Positions 34,011-45,003 of a DNA stretch of 64,000 bases are shown one piece after another. Made by a program: the position numbers and the translations under genes. The notes under the pieces are model-generated. The model saw nothing but the letters and a program-made list of their open reading frames with translations. It was not told where the DNA came from and made no database searches. Source of the DNA: Pachyseris speciosa (lineage: Eukaryota > Cnidaria > Anthozoa > Scleractinia > Pachyseridae). Every line of letters begins with the position of its first letter. The stretch's first letter is position 1. The stretch spans positions 689,501 to 753,500 of the forward strand of contig JAEMWC010000197.1 of the NCBI GenBank assembly GCA_016490735.1, given 5' to 3'.

Positions 34011-34637
34011 ATGGGTAATTCTCCGTCACCGCACGTAAACAAGGCAGCTGAGGATCGAATGAAACGAGAAAAACTTGAATACGAACTACGCCAGATGCAG
34101 TACAGCTTAAAGGTGACATCCACGGCTCATTACATCGCTTCAGAATATTACAGAAACTTGGACATCAAGCTTCAGTACGCATCAGCCTTCACTGGCGCGT
34201 TAGGAAGCACTGCGAGCGTGGCGTCGAAATTAGCGTGGAAATCTTTGATCTCGAGTAACCCCCGCCTCGCTCCTATTTTGGTGGCCATCTCCACCACCTC
34301 GCTTCTGTTCACAGCTGTTGTCCACGTACCGCAGATACAGAATTCACCCGCTAATTTATACAAATTGCACTTTAGATCCGGTATTGAGTGTCAGTACCTC
34401 GAGAGGCAGGTGGTGTTTGTCGCTGAGACAGAGGTGTGGGACTCGAGTGTGGCTTGGGCGACTCTCGCATCGCGATACAGTGAATTGCTGAAGACTAAGA
34501 AGGAGGTGAACAACGGCATACAGTCAGAGTACTGGGCGTATCGTGCAGCCTTGAAAAAGATCGAGCAAAGAGCGAAAGAGAAAAAACTGCAGGCGGAAAA
34601 TGAAGCTAGAGGTACAAATGCGACGACTGAGTGTTAA
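34011..34637 (+). CDS. Two-TM SLATT-like protein, paralogue B
   Basis: An intronless 208-codon gene starting at ATG 34011, context GCACAATGGG. It shares with A and C the blocks VTSTAHYIASEYY, LQYAS, PRLAPI, NSPANLYKLHFRSGIECQ, EVWDSS, and KKEVNNGIQSEYWAYRAALK. Predicted spans are at about 54-76 and 86-106. MGNSPS gives Gly2 and Ser6, as in N-myristoylated proteins, although Pro7 is unfavourable. It is the most divergent of the three. Functional guess as for A: membrane-associated signalling or effector protein. No catalytic motif is visible. Confidence 0.82.
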   Translation: MGNSPSPHVNKAAEDRMKREKLEYELRQMQYSLKVTSTAHYIASEYYRNLDIKLQYASAFTGALGSTASVASKLAWKSLISSNPRLAPILVAISTTSLLFTAVVHVPQIQNSPANLYKLHFRSGIECQYLERQVVFVAETEVWDSSVAWATLASRYSELLKTKKEVNNGIQSEYWAYRAALKKIEQRAKEKKLQAENEARGTNATTEC

Positions 34638-35604
34638 TTGATCTTATTGAGTGTTAAAGCCAGAAAGTGGACAAAATTGACAAATTTCGTTTTCGAAAGT
34701 TAGTGTAAAAGAAACCGTAACACAAGGAAACGTGCACGGCTGTGGCAGTTACACTTTGTGTGGTGTGGTGTGGTGATATATTCACAATGATTATTAACTG
34801 GATCATTGGATAATTTGCAATTCCAGAAATTTTAATTGGTTTTAAGGAGGCTCGCATCAGTTTATTTGGCTTTGGGGTGTACCTGTTGAAACCAAATTCC
34901 CCATAGAAGACAAGCTATGATTTCCTGGACATTTCAACATCTATTCCACGTTTGATCAAAGTTTGTTTTCTCATTAGTTTCCAAGCAACAGCTGTTACCA
35001 TCGTCACAGTAACGCGTAGCCGTTCATTTAGAAAAAGGTCAATTATATCGAAATCCAGTCAGACGCTTCATAACGAAACTTCTAGAGCTTAAACTACTCA
35101 AGTCCCACAACTTGTAGGCCAAATTTGAAAACAAAATCTATATAAAACTGATGAATAGATTGTCTTCTGGACTTTCTTACATAATGAAATCATCACGATC
35201 CAGTAACACTTCTTGGTTGTTTTTTAAAGAACAATTATTTCGCTCACGCTTGTTGGGCGCTCTTGGAACAGTCTTATAAGACCAAGCGTGGTACATGAGA
35301 GTAAAGCGAAAAGTAGCCTGTTCTTTAGTCTTTCAAAATGCACTTATGTCCAGAAATGAACGTAACTCTGAAACTGGTTATAACAAGTTATTTATAATTT
35401 TCGTATACTTCATATTAGATGCAATAGCTTGTGTTTGGTTGAGGACTGGGGCTAGTAGTGGAGGAGCGTTGTGTGGTTGACGACACAAAGAACGGCTGCG
35501 CAGGAAACAATAGGTCTAGGGGACACTTTGTGATGTCTATCATGAACCGAATGAATCTCATTATCGGTCAATCCTGGCTGAACATATCTCTCAAGAAAGG
35601 ATGA

Positions 35605-35606
35605 TA

Positions 35607-35662
<56 letters not shown>

Positions 35663-35685
35663 AATGATGATTGATGATGATGATA
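35605..35685 (+). repeat. (GAT)n microsatellite
   Basis: About 25 GAT units with occasional AAT. It ends at the TTATATAGAGCG start of a truncated dispersed repeat. Confidence 0.95.
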
Positions 35686-35999
35686 ACGGACTTATATAGA
35701 GCGTTTTCATTCAAGTGTCTACCGGCCATATTGGTTTACTGAAACAAAAGAAAATATTTGCATAAAAATATAGTTTAATTCCCAGAGATTTAGCTTGGAA
35801 CACCAACATGGCCTCCGTGACATTATGTATAAACAAACACTCTATACCGCACATAAATATTCATTTGATACACTTATTTTAGTAAACTTTACTGAACAAG
35901 AAAAGTTTCTTTTGAGGCTCTATATGATGGTTTCGAATTGTTTTTCAAGCACAAAATTAAATTTTTCCAATAGATTCAGTACAATCAAATGAAGAATGA

Positions 36000-36180
36000 T
36001 CCTCGCAGTACCGGTATCGCGAGGTCACGGGTTCAAACCCCGTTGAAGTCCTGAAATTTTTTCAGGCTTCTTTTCGCAATTGCACAAATTACGTTCACAA
36101 CTGCAAGGATCTTTCTTCATTTGACTTCATTTCCGCAGTTCATATATGATTTATTTCATATATCATGCACAGATTCACTA
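36000..36180 (+). mobile_element. tRNA-Thr-derived SINE, 5'-truncated
   Basis: B-box region GGTCACGGGTTCAAACCCCG followed by the family 1 body and tail. The A-box part is missing and replaced by AATGAAGAATGATCCTCGCAG, the inverse of the SINE's own body, so the copy is a template-switch chimera or two overlapping insertions. Confidence 0.75.
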
Positions 36181-38529
36181 CAGTCTTTATGCGATTGAAT
36201 GCGTCAAACCGCCGCTTAACCATGCTTGCCTGCTGGAAAGCACAGGCGCGCTCTCCTTCTCAGACTTACGATCTGGCCTCAGTTTTTCAAACAGCTGATA
36301 ACTTTATCCAATGGGTATGCTGTGCTGTTGTTGATGAAAATGTATTAGTTAAAGGTTGCAGTATGTTTTATCCACTTTATAGTGACTTATCCGGCGGATA
36401 AACCTAACCTATCCACCATTTGAACAATCGTAGCCTGCGTTGTAAACAGAGAAATTAGAAGAGAGTGGAAGTGAACTCACCTGATGAATGCACAGCTGTC
36501 TCACCCTCCTGTCGCTCAGCTCTCAGTGCTTTAATGTGCCCTCGACCCAGATTTTCTCGCCTTTTCAGCGGTTGTCTGCAAAAGGAGTCGACATAGTAGC
36601 CTGAACTGTAGCCGTGCCTCAATTCTCACGTGAGTAAGCGATCAAGACCACGGCTGAAATTTTCTGCAAAGTTCTCGCCCGTTGTGACTTCCCACTCGCA
36701 TCAACTTTCAGAATCTCCTGTCTGTTTATATAGCTATTGTGAGATATCAGTCGCGCATGTGCTCATGGATACTACTTGTAACGAAAGGCGGTTTTTGCGG
36801 TGTATAATGAAAATAAGTTTTCACAATGCGCTGGCGATGCATGGAGGTTAAAACGGTACTGCTTGGGCGCTGTTGGACGCGCCAGCGAGCAATCACTTGC
36901 TATGTGGCACACAGTGCCAAGGTACGCAGTCCGGTCATAGGACAAACCCGTCCGAGGAGGGAAGCAGAAGTGAATCCTCAACAAAAATCGATGGAACTCT
37001 TGAAACTGTTTCTTCGTAGACTTCAAACTACAAGCTCGCAGATAACTCAGACTTGACCATCTCGGCCGGTGTATTCAACATTGTACAGCTTACTCGTACG
37101 AAGCCCGGCTAAGTTGTAAAATACTGATACAAGCTTCCTTTATATGCTAACGCTAAGTTAATAAAGCTCGAAATCGAAAATATGACTAATTTCATGGAGC
37201 AGGCATTTTTAGAGAAAGTTGATTGGAAACTGAAATTTCTTAGAAATTGTATCGAAACAGCTTTCTTCTTAACACCATAATAATGCAATAACGATTGAAA
37301 CGTTTCCTCTACTGATGCTAACAAGTTCGCTCGATCTTGTATTTTGAAAAACTCCTCATGGGATTGAGCGCGGCTGAATAAACATTCATCTCAACAAAGA
37401 TTAGTTAAGATTACACATCTTTACGTTATCACTTTCTAGAACAGCTAAAATACGTACCCTGCGAGTAGCCTCTTCCTTTTGGGAAGATCCAAGGAGACTC
37501 TGCTCGCAGGGTATTTCTAAATGTGTGTCGGTCGATTTCCAAGAGCTTGAGCTCTTTTATAACGTGACAGAGAAATAACCCTTGTTATAGCCTCCCATGC
37601 AGACGTCTTTGGGCTCGTCACGCGTTCCTCCCCCACAGGCTACCCTTGTTACATATAAGACGGGGATACCCAATAGCTAATATATACTTACGACAACGTG
37701 ACAACAACCCGACAAGTTTCCCTGGTTTTTCAAAAAGGAAATTTACATTTCTTTTGTTTTTTCTATTTCTGCAGGCGCGGATCCAGGATTTTGAAATGGG
37801 GGGTGAATTTTTGTAATAATGTAATAGAACCAAAGCCTGGTTGAGGTGTTTGAGGGATAAGAAAAAAAAAAAAAAAAAAGAAAGAAGGGGGCTCAGAAAA
37901 AAGGGGGGGAGGGGTAAAAATTCACCCATTTCACCTCCCTTGGATCCGCGCCTGTTCTGGTCTTTGTTTTTAAGCGATTCAACTTTTACCTTGGTACGGC
38001 CTTTTATTTATTGACTGTTCCCTGTCTTCTGACATTTCAGTTTCGATAATAACAGGGCTGAACAGCTGAAACTAAAACAAATGAACGGAGCGAAAGTTAC
38101 ACCAAAGCGGGTATTACTGCGTCACACCACGTTGCTTATTACAGTTGAAAGCCTTTGCACATAGTAACTTGCACATGCATGGTCCATTATGCTGTAAATG
38201 AATGCAACCCAACCTTATAATATTAGTCAGTATTTTACCTCTGACGACTCCTCTGACGGTTATCTATCATGGAACTTTTGCGTAAATTTGAAAGCCGTCT
38301 GGAGATGTCATCAACAATTGACAGAAATCTTCAGTATAATTTTCTTTTTTTGGAGGGAGGGGGTGGGGGCGCTCCGCAATAAACTTCGGTTTCTGACGTC
38401 AGAGTAACAGAAACTGCAGTGAAAAGCGAAAGTTAAACAGCCCACGTGTCAGCGTTTTAAAGTTCTGAAGTTCCGCCACAGTCAGCCACACGTACTCTAC
38501 CTTAAATGCTATCCGTGTAAAACCACACG

Positions 38530-39111
38530 ATGGGTTCGGCAATGTCACTTGAGGATCAAACAAGGAGACAACACCTAGATGATGAACTAAAGACGATGGA
38601 ACGTAGCTTGCACGTGACAGCCACATCTCACTATTTATCCTCCGAATATTACACTGACTGGGATAGAAAGCTACAACACGCGTCTTACTTAACAGGAACG
38701 TTAGGGACTGCAGGCATTGTTTTTTCAAAACTGAGATGGAAAACGGTTTCTGAAAGGCATCCTTGTCTCGCTCCAATAATCGCTGCCACCTCCGCAACCA
38801 TGTCTCTCTTTGCACTGGGCGTGAACATTCCCCGTGTTCCGAATTCACCCCGCACCTTGCATCAATTACACTTCAGATCTGGGATCGAATGCCAGAACCT
38901 GCAAAAACGAGCGAGATTTTTCGCCAAAACGGACGTGTGGAACTCCGGCCTGCCATGGACCGTTCTCGCGTCAAGGTATGAAAGTTTGCTCAGAGAAAAG
39001 AAAGAAGTTAACAGCAGGATTAAGTCCGAGGAATGGGCTTATCGCGCGGCCTTGGAGAAAATAGGGAAACGAGATAAAGAAAAAAGACAGAAAGGAGAAA
39101 GAGTCATATGA
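38530..39111 (+). CDS. Two-TM SLATT-like protein, paralogue C
   Basis: An intronless 193-codon gene starting at ATG 38530 (MGSAMS, the best N-myristoylation context of the three: Gly2, Ser6). Shared blocks: VTATSHYLSSEYY, WDRKLQHAS, CLAPI, NSPRTLHQLHFRSGIECQ, DVWNS, and KKEVNSRIKSEEWAYRAALE. Spans at about 50-68 and 79-99. It is closest to paralogue A, although A is on the opposite strand 5.7 kb away. Ends VI after a basic tail, shorter than A and B. AATAAA at 39171-39176 is a well-placed polyadenylation signal. Confidence 0.85.
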   Translation: MGSAMSLEDQTRRQHLDDELKTMERSLHVTATSHYLSSEYYTDWDRKLQHASYLTGTLGTAGIVFSKLRWKTVSERHPCLAPIIAATSATMSLFALGVNIPRVPNSPRTLHQLHFRSGIECQNLQKRARFFAKTDVWNSGLPWTVLASRYESLLREKKEVNSRIKSEEWAYRAALEKIGKRDKEKRQKGERVI

Positions 39112-39170
39112 AGCAAACAGATCCTGTTGGCAAAATAGTACATCAAAGATCTTCAGAATCACTGAAATTT

Positions 39171-39176
39171 AATAAA
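39171..39176 (+). terminator. Polyadenylation signal of paralogue C
   Basis: AATAAA 60 bp after the stop codon of paralogue C, immediately followed by a second overlapping AAATAAAT. Confidence 0.65.
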
Positions 39177-39795
39177 ATAAATCACATTTCTATTCTTCAA
39201 ATATTGGTAAGTGCTTTGAATTTGTCAAGTCCCCGACATTTCATTTTCATTCGAGCCGTGAGTTTTGGACATCCCTGTCCGTGACATGAAAAATCCAACC
39301 AAAATGGCAAATAAAAGCTTTCTTTCCTCATTGAATTTGAATGTTCGTTTATGGAATCGTTTGTTCAAAGCTCGTGAATAATGTTTACAAGTCGGGGTAA
39401 CCGTTACCATACCAGGAAAAAGTCAGGGGAAAACAACAGTCCGTGCGCGCGAAGCGTTTTCTTCACACGATATACACGTGACAGAGTTCCCTCTTCCCTG
39501 CCCTCCTCATAGGTGCACTAGTGTCACGGATGTTTTGCGGTTTTTAGGTAAAAAATTCCTTCAGATCATCATTTAATATCTTTAATCAAACACAAAATGT
39601 TTCTGCAGAACTAAGAGGAGTTTAGGTATCAGATGAAATTTTGAGGGGAGAGCAGGCCTTGCATTTTTTCGCGATTTCTTCACTGACAACACAATCTCAG
39701 GACCCGTTGAGCGTCATCCCTGGAAACATAGCATTATGCCGAAAATTATGCTCATGTTTTAACATTATGCTCCATTCACTAATTCAATATAATAG

Positions 39796-40016
39796 CTTTT
39801 AACCCTTTCCTCCCTAAGAGTGACTTTACAGATTTTACTGTAACGCCAGAAGATTTTACTCATCAAAGGGAGAGCCCTTAGAGGTTAAAGGGTTAAAAAA
39901 CTATCTCCCTTAAACCTTTACTCCCTAAGAGTGACTTACAGATTTTACTCTGTGTAACGCCAGACGTTTTACTCGTCAAAGGGAGACCCCTTAGGGGTAA
40001 AAGGGTTAAGAGACCT
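39796..40016. mobile_element. Tandem pair of AACCCTTT-ended MITEs
   Basis: Two direct copies of about 100 bp each, from TTAACCCTTTCCTCCCTAAG to CAAAGGGAG and AAGGGTTAA. The ends TTAACCC and GGGTTAA are inverted, and both copies share GAGTGACTTACAGATTTTAC with small indels. Confidence 0.7.
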
Positions 40017-40865
40017 CCACCCCCATCCCCCCTCCTGCTAGCCTCCTTCGCAGACGTCTTTGGGCTCGTCACGCGTTCCACCAACAGGGAAAATGTACTT
40101 AGGATAATAGACTTACTGAAGTTCAGAACACACCATTTTATTGGACCAAATTCCTCAAAGTGTAAGCTATAAAAGTCAACTTTGTTGTCAGCTGTGCACT
40201 GCTCACAGTGCTCAGTCAATTTAAACTGAGCACTTTATCAACCACATGTTGAAACATCATATTATAAAAGAACTAGAAATGGAGTTAAAGACGCTTATGT
40301 TTCAGAATTTAATTCATTATGCTTGATGCTCTGGCTATAGCATTATGCCAGCAAATTATGCCAGCATAATATATCTGACCCTAACACCAAAGGACGAGTT
40401 GAGTTTAACAATGATAACTAGACTGATGAGTTATTTGTAATACAATGGCTTCAAATGCAAAGAAGCCTATGGTCCTTCAGCATGAATAAAATGGCTTTAG
40501 CCTCTGAAGCAAGATTATACAAAATGCAATCTAAAGTTGACAGCTTTCAGTACAATACTATGCCAGATGATCCGAGTTCAGTCAGCTGACTTATCCCATC
40601 AAAGGTACTGACAAGCTTGCTGTACATCACCGAATACCTGAAATTTATCAGGAATAGGATGTGATGCTAACAACACTATAGATAAGCAATTTTCAAAGTC
40701 AGTCCCTTGTCTACAGCCTCTTCTTCAAAGAAGAGCCTGATTGCAAAAGGCAGAAGCAAGAGATAATTTTATACCATGGGATCAAAATATTTCTGGATTA
40801 TTGTTTACAATGAGGTAAATACAGGATGTCATAACCACAAGAGTAGGAGTGGGATAATTAATTAC

Positions 40866-41140
40866 TCACCGAGGTGGAGGTGAATAGTGGTGGATATTTG
40901 CAGTGAGGTAAATATCCACCACTTTCACCGACACTGAGGTGAATAATATTGTTTTAGTATATACCACACAAGTGGAATAACTAGTGGACCAAAACATTAC
41001 TTTGTCTGACAATATACCGACAAGTGGTCGGAAATTTTGAAACCTCGGGCACTGGCTGCTCAGAGGTGAATAGTACTTGCTAATCACCTCCAAGTTAACC
41101 AATCAGAGTGCATGAAAAGTACTATTCACTTGTGTGGTAT
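40866..41140. repeat. Foldback-like repeat with GAGGTGAATA phrases
   Basis: Repeated GAGGTGAATA and its inverse, plus a GTATATACCACACAAGTG phrase inverted at about 41125-41145. Probably a MITE. Confidence 0.55.
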
Positions 41141-41944
41141 ATACTAATTTAGAATATAATAATATAATAATTAGGGGCGTTTGTGCCAATTAGCTCTCTT
41201 TAAATTAGCTCTCCTTTGGCCTGCAGACTGGTTATCATGTCAGATACATAGGCCTGTGGTTATCTTGTGATTTGAGGGCCTGAATTTGGAAAATTAGTTT
41301 ATGACTTTAGCTGAAACCCAAGCAAAGGAAATCAATCATGCATCAGATCCTTTTGCTTCTGTTTCTAGAGGTTTTGGTAAAAGTCACACACTAATTCATC
41401 AAATTCTAGAATTAAGATCAAAACACAAATAAGGACCTAAGTTTCTGACAAGACATTCAGTCTTTATGCCAAAGGAGAGCAAATTTTAGGGAAATTAAGA
41501 TGTAAGGCCAAATTGGCACAAACTCCCTTCTTACACCAAGCTCTTCCATTAGAGGTGCTGAAATCGCACCTTAGGCCTTAAGGTAGCTGAAACAGGCAGT
41601 GCTTACTACAGTCTTTGTGTCATGAAGCACTCCTGGTTAGAATGCTTTTCTCTCACAGGTTTACCCCAGCTTTCTGTTACCAATGCCCATTCATGCACCT
41701 GAGTGAAGAAAGAGAATGTGGAGCAGTGTTACTTGTCTAACAAAACAAGACACCATTCTAGAGGCATCACTCCATCCTTGAACCACCAACTCTTCTTTCA
41801 TATCAGACTAGCCACCCCTCCATGGCAGTCACAAAACAATACAATTATTTGGTTTATTTATCCCAAGACTGTTTACCAGTTTTTACAGACCACAGTTTAC
41901 AGGCATCTTGTCAGAAAAAACAACTTAAATTACCCACTCAAAAT

Positions 41945-42172
41945 GAGGCGGAGACTGTTACTAGTGAAGGATTGTGGGATCATTTGTGTAGACGAAAGAT
42001 GACAAACATTTCATTTTTTGGTGTTTTCAAGGTCCGTAGCTTTGCTCTTCTTAATTCTGCTTCTCAGAGCAATGCTACTGGCTTTGAAAATGCTGAAAAA
42101 TGACGTGTTTGTCATCTTCTATCTACCCAAATGATCCCACAATCCTTCACTAGTACCAGTCTCTTCATCGCT
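41945..42172. mobile_element. Foldback element with 60-bp arms
   Basis: ACTAGTGAAGGATTGTGGGA at about 41949 is inverted at about 42133-42155, and the arms extend through a GATGACAAAC/GTTTGTCATC pair. Centre of about 100 bp, no coding content. Confidence 0.7.
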
Positions 42173-42614
42173 TTTTGGAGAGGGCAATAGGTAAATGGTG
42201 ATGTAGTGGTCATAACCATGCCAACCTTCTAGAAATATTTTCAGCTCTAATGGCTTTATCAGTTGCACCTTGGTGTACCAACTCCATATAAAATCATTGC
42301 AAATACATCAGAAATTGAATAAGAAGTGCACAAGGTGTTAATTAATTAAAGAGTTTTAATTGCAAATGAGTGGGTGAGTGTTATGTGCTAATTCAGTGTA
42401 AAGAAATTGTAATTCTCATCTCAAAATTTCAGAAAATTAGGTTAAAATGTTATATATAGACTGAGATATATTATTCAATTTCTATGTGCATTACAACTCT
42501 TCTCTGCATGACTCTCAATATTTTAATTCTTATAAATTATCATAAAATCCATCTAGATTTAAATATACAGTCAAAAAATGCCATAAATATAAAAAGCTAT
42601 ATTTTAGTCACCTG

Positions 42615-43055
42615 TCAGTCCATTTGGTCACCTTTCTGTCTAGTTCTAAGATAATAAAATGCTATTATTCCTGGCAGTAATATACCAACAATAAATACAG
42701 TTGCTATAATTCCCTTCCATCCAATACCGCAAGCAGTGCCAAGGGTCTTCTCCTGCTGTTCTCGCAGTTTCAATGGATTTATACAGTTAACAGTCAATTT
42801 CCTGGCAACCTCATCCAGATTATGTTTGCGTAAAGGAGTAGATTTACAAATCAACTTGAGATCATCATCCATGTGTTGTAGAAAGCTGTTTGGTGAGTCA
42901 AGTGCAGAGCGGATACTAATAACAGTTCTCACGCAATCTCCATTAGGCTCACCATCCTCGTAATCTGACTTGTCGTCATCATCAATATCTCCAGATATGG
43001 ATGGCATTTTTAATGGTGGAGGCCTAATTCTCTTATCTGCTGTTTCTGTGAGCAA
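42615..43055 (-). CDS. Unassigned C-terminal exon with one membrane span
   Basis: An open frame with a regular stop at 42615. The first ATG is at 43007; the frame is open further upstream, so this may be the last exon of a longer gene. It codes for an acidic stretch (SGDIDDDDKSDYEDGEPNGD), a helical part with HMDDDLKLICKSTPLRKHNL, then a single hydrophobic span near the C-terminus (GIIATVFIVGILLPGIIAFY) followed by a basic tail. This is a tail-anchored or type I membrane layout. I recognise no family. A LINE-type 3' end lies directly upstream at 43100-43195, and no upstream exon was found. Confidence 0.5.
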   Translation of the reverse strand: MLTETADKRIRPPPLKMPSISGDIDDDDKSDYEDGEPNGDCVRTVISIRSALDSPNSFLQHMDDDLKLICKSTPLRKHNLDEVARKLTVNCINPLKLREQQEKTLGTACGIGWKGIIATVFIVGILLPGIIAFYYLRTRQKGDQMD

Positions 43056-43084
43056 CCCGTGTGGTTGAACTGGGATTTTGATAG

Positions 43085-43195
43085 TCTTTAGTGCATTTTT
43101 TTTATTGTAATGTCTTTATTGTAATGTCTTTTTATTGTAATGTCTTTCGTAATTCAGCCTATGGCTGCAAGTTATTAAGACAATAAAGCATCTAT
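43085..43195 (-). mobile_element. LINE 3' tail with (CATTACAATAAA)n
   Basis: On the minus strand, GCCATAGGCTGAATTACG is followed by three repeats of a GACATTACAATAAA unit, as at the 3' ends of many non-LTR elements. The other end has a GATAGATAGATG tract. Confidence 0.5.
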
Positions 43196-43302
43196 CTATC
43201 TAGAAGTCTTGATCACTGAATAAATTGTTGGCTCTCTTCACTTCAGCTACCTTTGAATACAAAAGTTACTACTCAATAAGTGGCTCTGCTACATACATTT
43301 AA

Positions 43303-43495
43303 TCATCCCAAGCTGACCTTGAGGTTGTTTCTATTGAATATTTTGTGGAGCTTGTGTGACTTTGGGAAATGCTTATCGACCAGGCAAAGGAATGATTTAG
43401 CGATGTTCGTTCGAACATTCTGGCTGTATGGTGGGTTAAACCATATGATGTTTCTTGACCTGTTTCTGGATTTTGCTCTTCCTTGGTCTTGATTT
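43303..43495 (-). pseudogene. PLE fragment, downstream half, split by a LINE
   Basis: The minus strand codes for NIIWFNPPYSQNVRTNIAKS and [20 protein letters not shown], a conserved segment between RT and GIY-YIG in a PLE clade. Its upstream neighbour, ending ALKSSGYNE, lies at about 44800-45003 on the same strand, so the LINE between them inserted into this PLE. Confidence 0.72.
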
Positions 43496-44805
43496 TTATG
43501 GTGTGAGCGACAATTCAGTGGCACTCTTACGAAGTTATTTATCATGCCGATATCAACGAGTTAAGTTGGGCCATACCTTCTCCACCTGGATGGGTGTGTC
43601 GGCAGGAGTGCCACAGCGGTCCTTACTTGGACCATTATTGTTTAATAATGATTAGTTTGATCTTACATCTTACATCTTACATCATTTGAAATGATAGTTT
43701 GATCTTATATCTGCTATTAGCGATTGTAGGCTGATAAGCTACGCAGATGACACTAAACTCCATCTATCGCATCAGGATCCCCAAGTCGTACAAGACGGTA
43801 TAAATCTAGACCTGACTAACACCATACAGTGGTTTCAACAAAATGGCATGATAGCGAATCCGGATAAATATCAGGCTTTGGTGCTGGGAAACACGGCTCA
43901 TTATTTCGATATAAAATGCGAAGAAAAACCGATACCTGTTTCCAACGAGATACAGCTACTAGGCGTAACATTAGATAACAAGTTGAAATTCGACTCTCAT
44001 GTCGCATCTATCTGCCGAAAGGCAGGTGGACAAGTAAATGCCTTAAATAGGCTTAAGAATGTTCTGCCTTGTAAAACTAAGGAAGCACTATGTCGTGCTT
44101 TTATCTTACCGCATTTTGATTATTGTAGTCAAATATGGCACCATAATGTGGAGCCAGGGACAACAAGAAACTGGAGAGAGTAAATGAACGTGCGCTTAGA
44201 TTTGTATATAAGGACAAGAAAAGCTCTTATGATAGGTTGCTAAATTGGATTGGTTTGCATAGCACGCTAGAGGGACGTCGTATCCAGGATATGTTAATCA
44301 CAATAAATAGTTGTTTTCAGGAGAGGGCACCGACCCCTATTGTAAACCTATTCAAGGTAAAGGACATCAAATATAACTTAAGGGGCACGAACATGCTCTC
44401 ATTACCCAAAGTAAGCAGCACCAAGCATGGTCTCAGGTCTTTTCGGTACTTCGCAGCAAAGACATGGAATGCGTTGTCGGATTCGATTCGTGCCATGGCC
44501 GGCAAAGGGGAATGTTTAAGAAATATTCGCCATGTCGCTTTCTAAAATTGTTATTATTGTAGTTATGTAGCTTTTTAAATTGTAATTTTTAATTCATAAT
44601 TATACATGTACTAACAAATAATTAGATTTCTTAGAAAATTTTAGATTCTTAAATTTTTAGATTGTTAGCTAAATTTAATCCTTCTTTTAGTTGTTATTTA
44701 TTTGTTTATTTGTGGGCTTCCTGCGAAGTAGCTTTTAGCTAAGTGGAGTGCCACGTAAAATAAAGTTCTGTCTGTTCTGTCTGTCTGTCTGTCTGTCTGT
44801 TCATT
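43490..44805 (+). mobile_element. LINE (non-LTR) fragment, frameshifted, with a (TCTG)n tail
   Basis: Plus-strand RT pieces in order: SAGVPQRSLLGPLLFN (43590-43650), SYADDTKLHLSH (about 43737) with the catalytic YADD, GMIANPDKYQALVLGN, a LLGVTLDNKLKFD block, then the C-terminal LRGTNMLSLPKVSSTKHGLR and FRYFAAKTWNAL to 44545. Frames change at about 43655 and 44180, so it is dead. The 3' end is a CTGT/TCTG tract at 44764-44803. Confidence 0.85.
44764..44803 (+). repeat. (TCTG)n tail of the LINE
   Basis: About nine units of CTGT/TCTG, directly followed by the resumed PLE sequence. Confidence 0.9.
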
Positions 44806-45003
44806 GTACCCGCTGGATTTCAGGGCATTGTTGTACAACTGTGAGGATTTATCGAACTCGTCTTGGCCGCAGGACAAACTCGATACCCTAGTGCCTATGG
44901 ATGTTGGAATTTGCCTAATTATAGACGGAGGGTGATTGGATTTGGCGTTAATGTACAACGGATCGTTGTCGGGTTTTCTGTACGGGTAATCAGGAGTGCT
45001 CAA
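44801..45003 (-). pseudogene. PLE fragment, upstream half, split by a LINE
   Basis: The minus strand reads YRKPDNDPLYINAKSNHPPS, IIRQIPTSIGTRVSSLS and LYNNALKSSGYNE, a segment typical of PLE polyproteins from cnidarians. It stops abruptly at the LINE's TCTG tail; the polyprotein continues at 43495. Confidence 0.72.

Larger units (their letters stand above)
34638..38529. other. Intergenic region between paralogues B and C
   Basis: 3.9 kb without a recognised gene. Holds (GAT)n at about 35605-35685, a truncated SINE at 36.00-36.18 kb, a short inverted repeat GCTCGCAGGGTA/TACCCTGCGAG near 37455-37515, a MITE end GACGTCTTTGGGCTCGTCAC at about 37600 (repeated near 40055) and an A-rich/G-rich tract at 37860-37915. 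Confidence 0.6.
39177..42614. other. Intergenic region with foldback repeats
   Basis: Apart from the repeats listed at 39.80-40.02, 40.87-41.14 and 41.95-42.17 kb, no feature is recognised. Frames at 41703-42103 lie largely within a foldback and have no known motif. Confidence 0.55.

Noticed and set aside
32231..39111. Bacterial contamination as the source of the intronless two-TM genes
   Set aside because: Flanks are typical animal repeats, paralogue C has a eukaryotic polyadenylation signal, and codon use and spacing are unlike an operon. Ancient transfer into the animal remains possible.
41703..42103. Overlapping 99- and 93-codon frames
   Set aside because: They run into the arms of a foldback element and have no recognisable motif.
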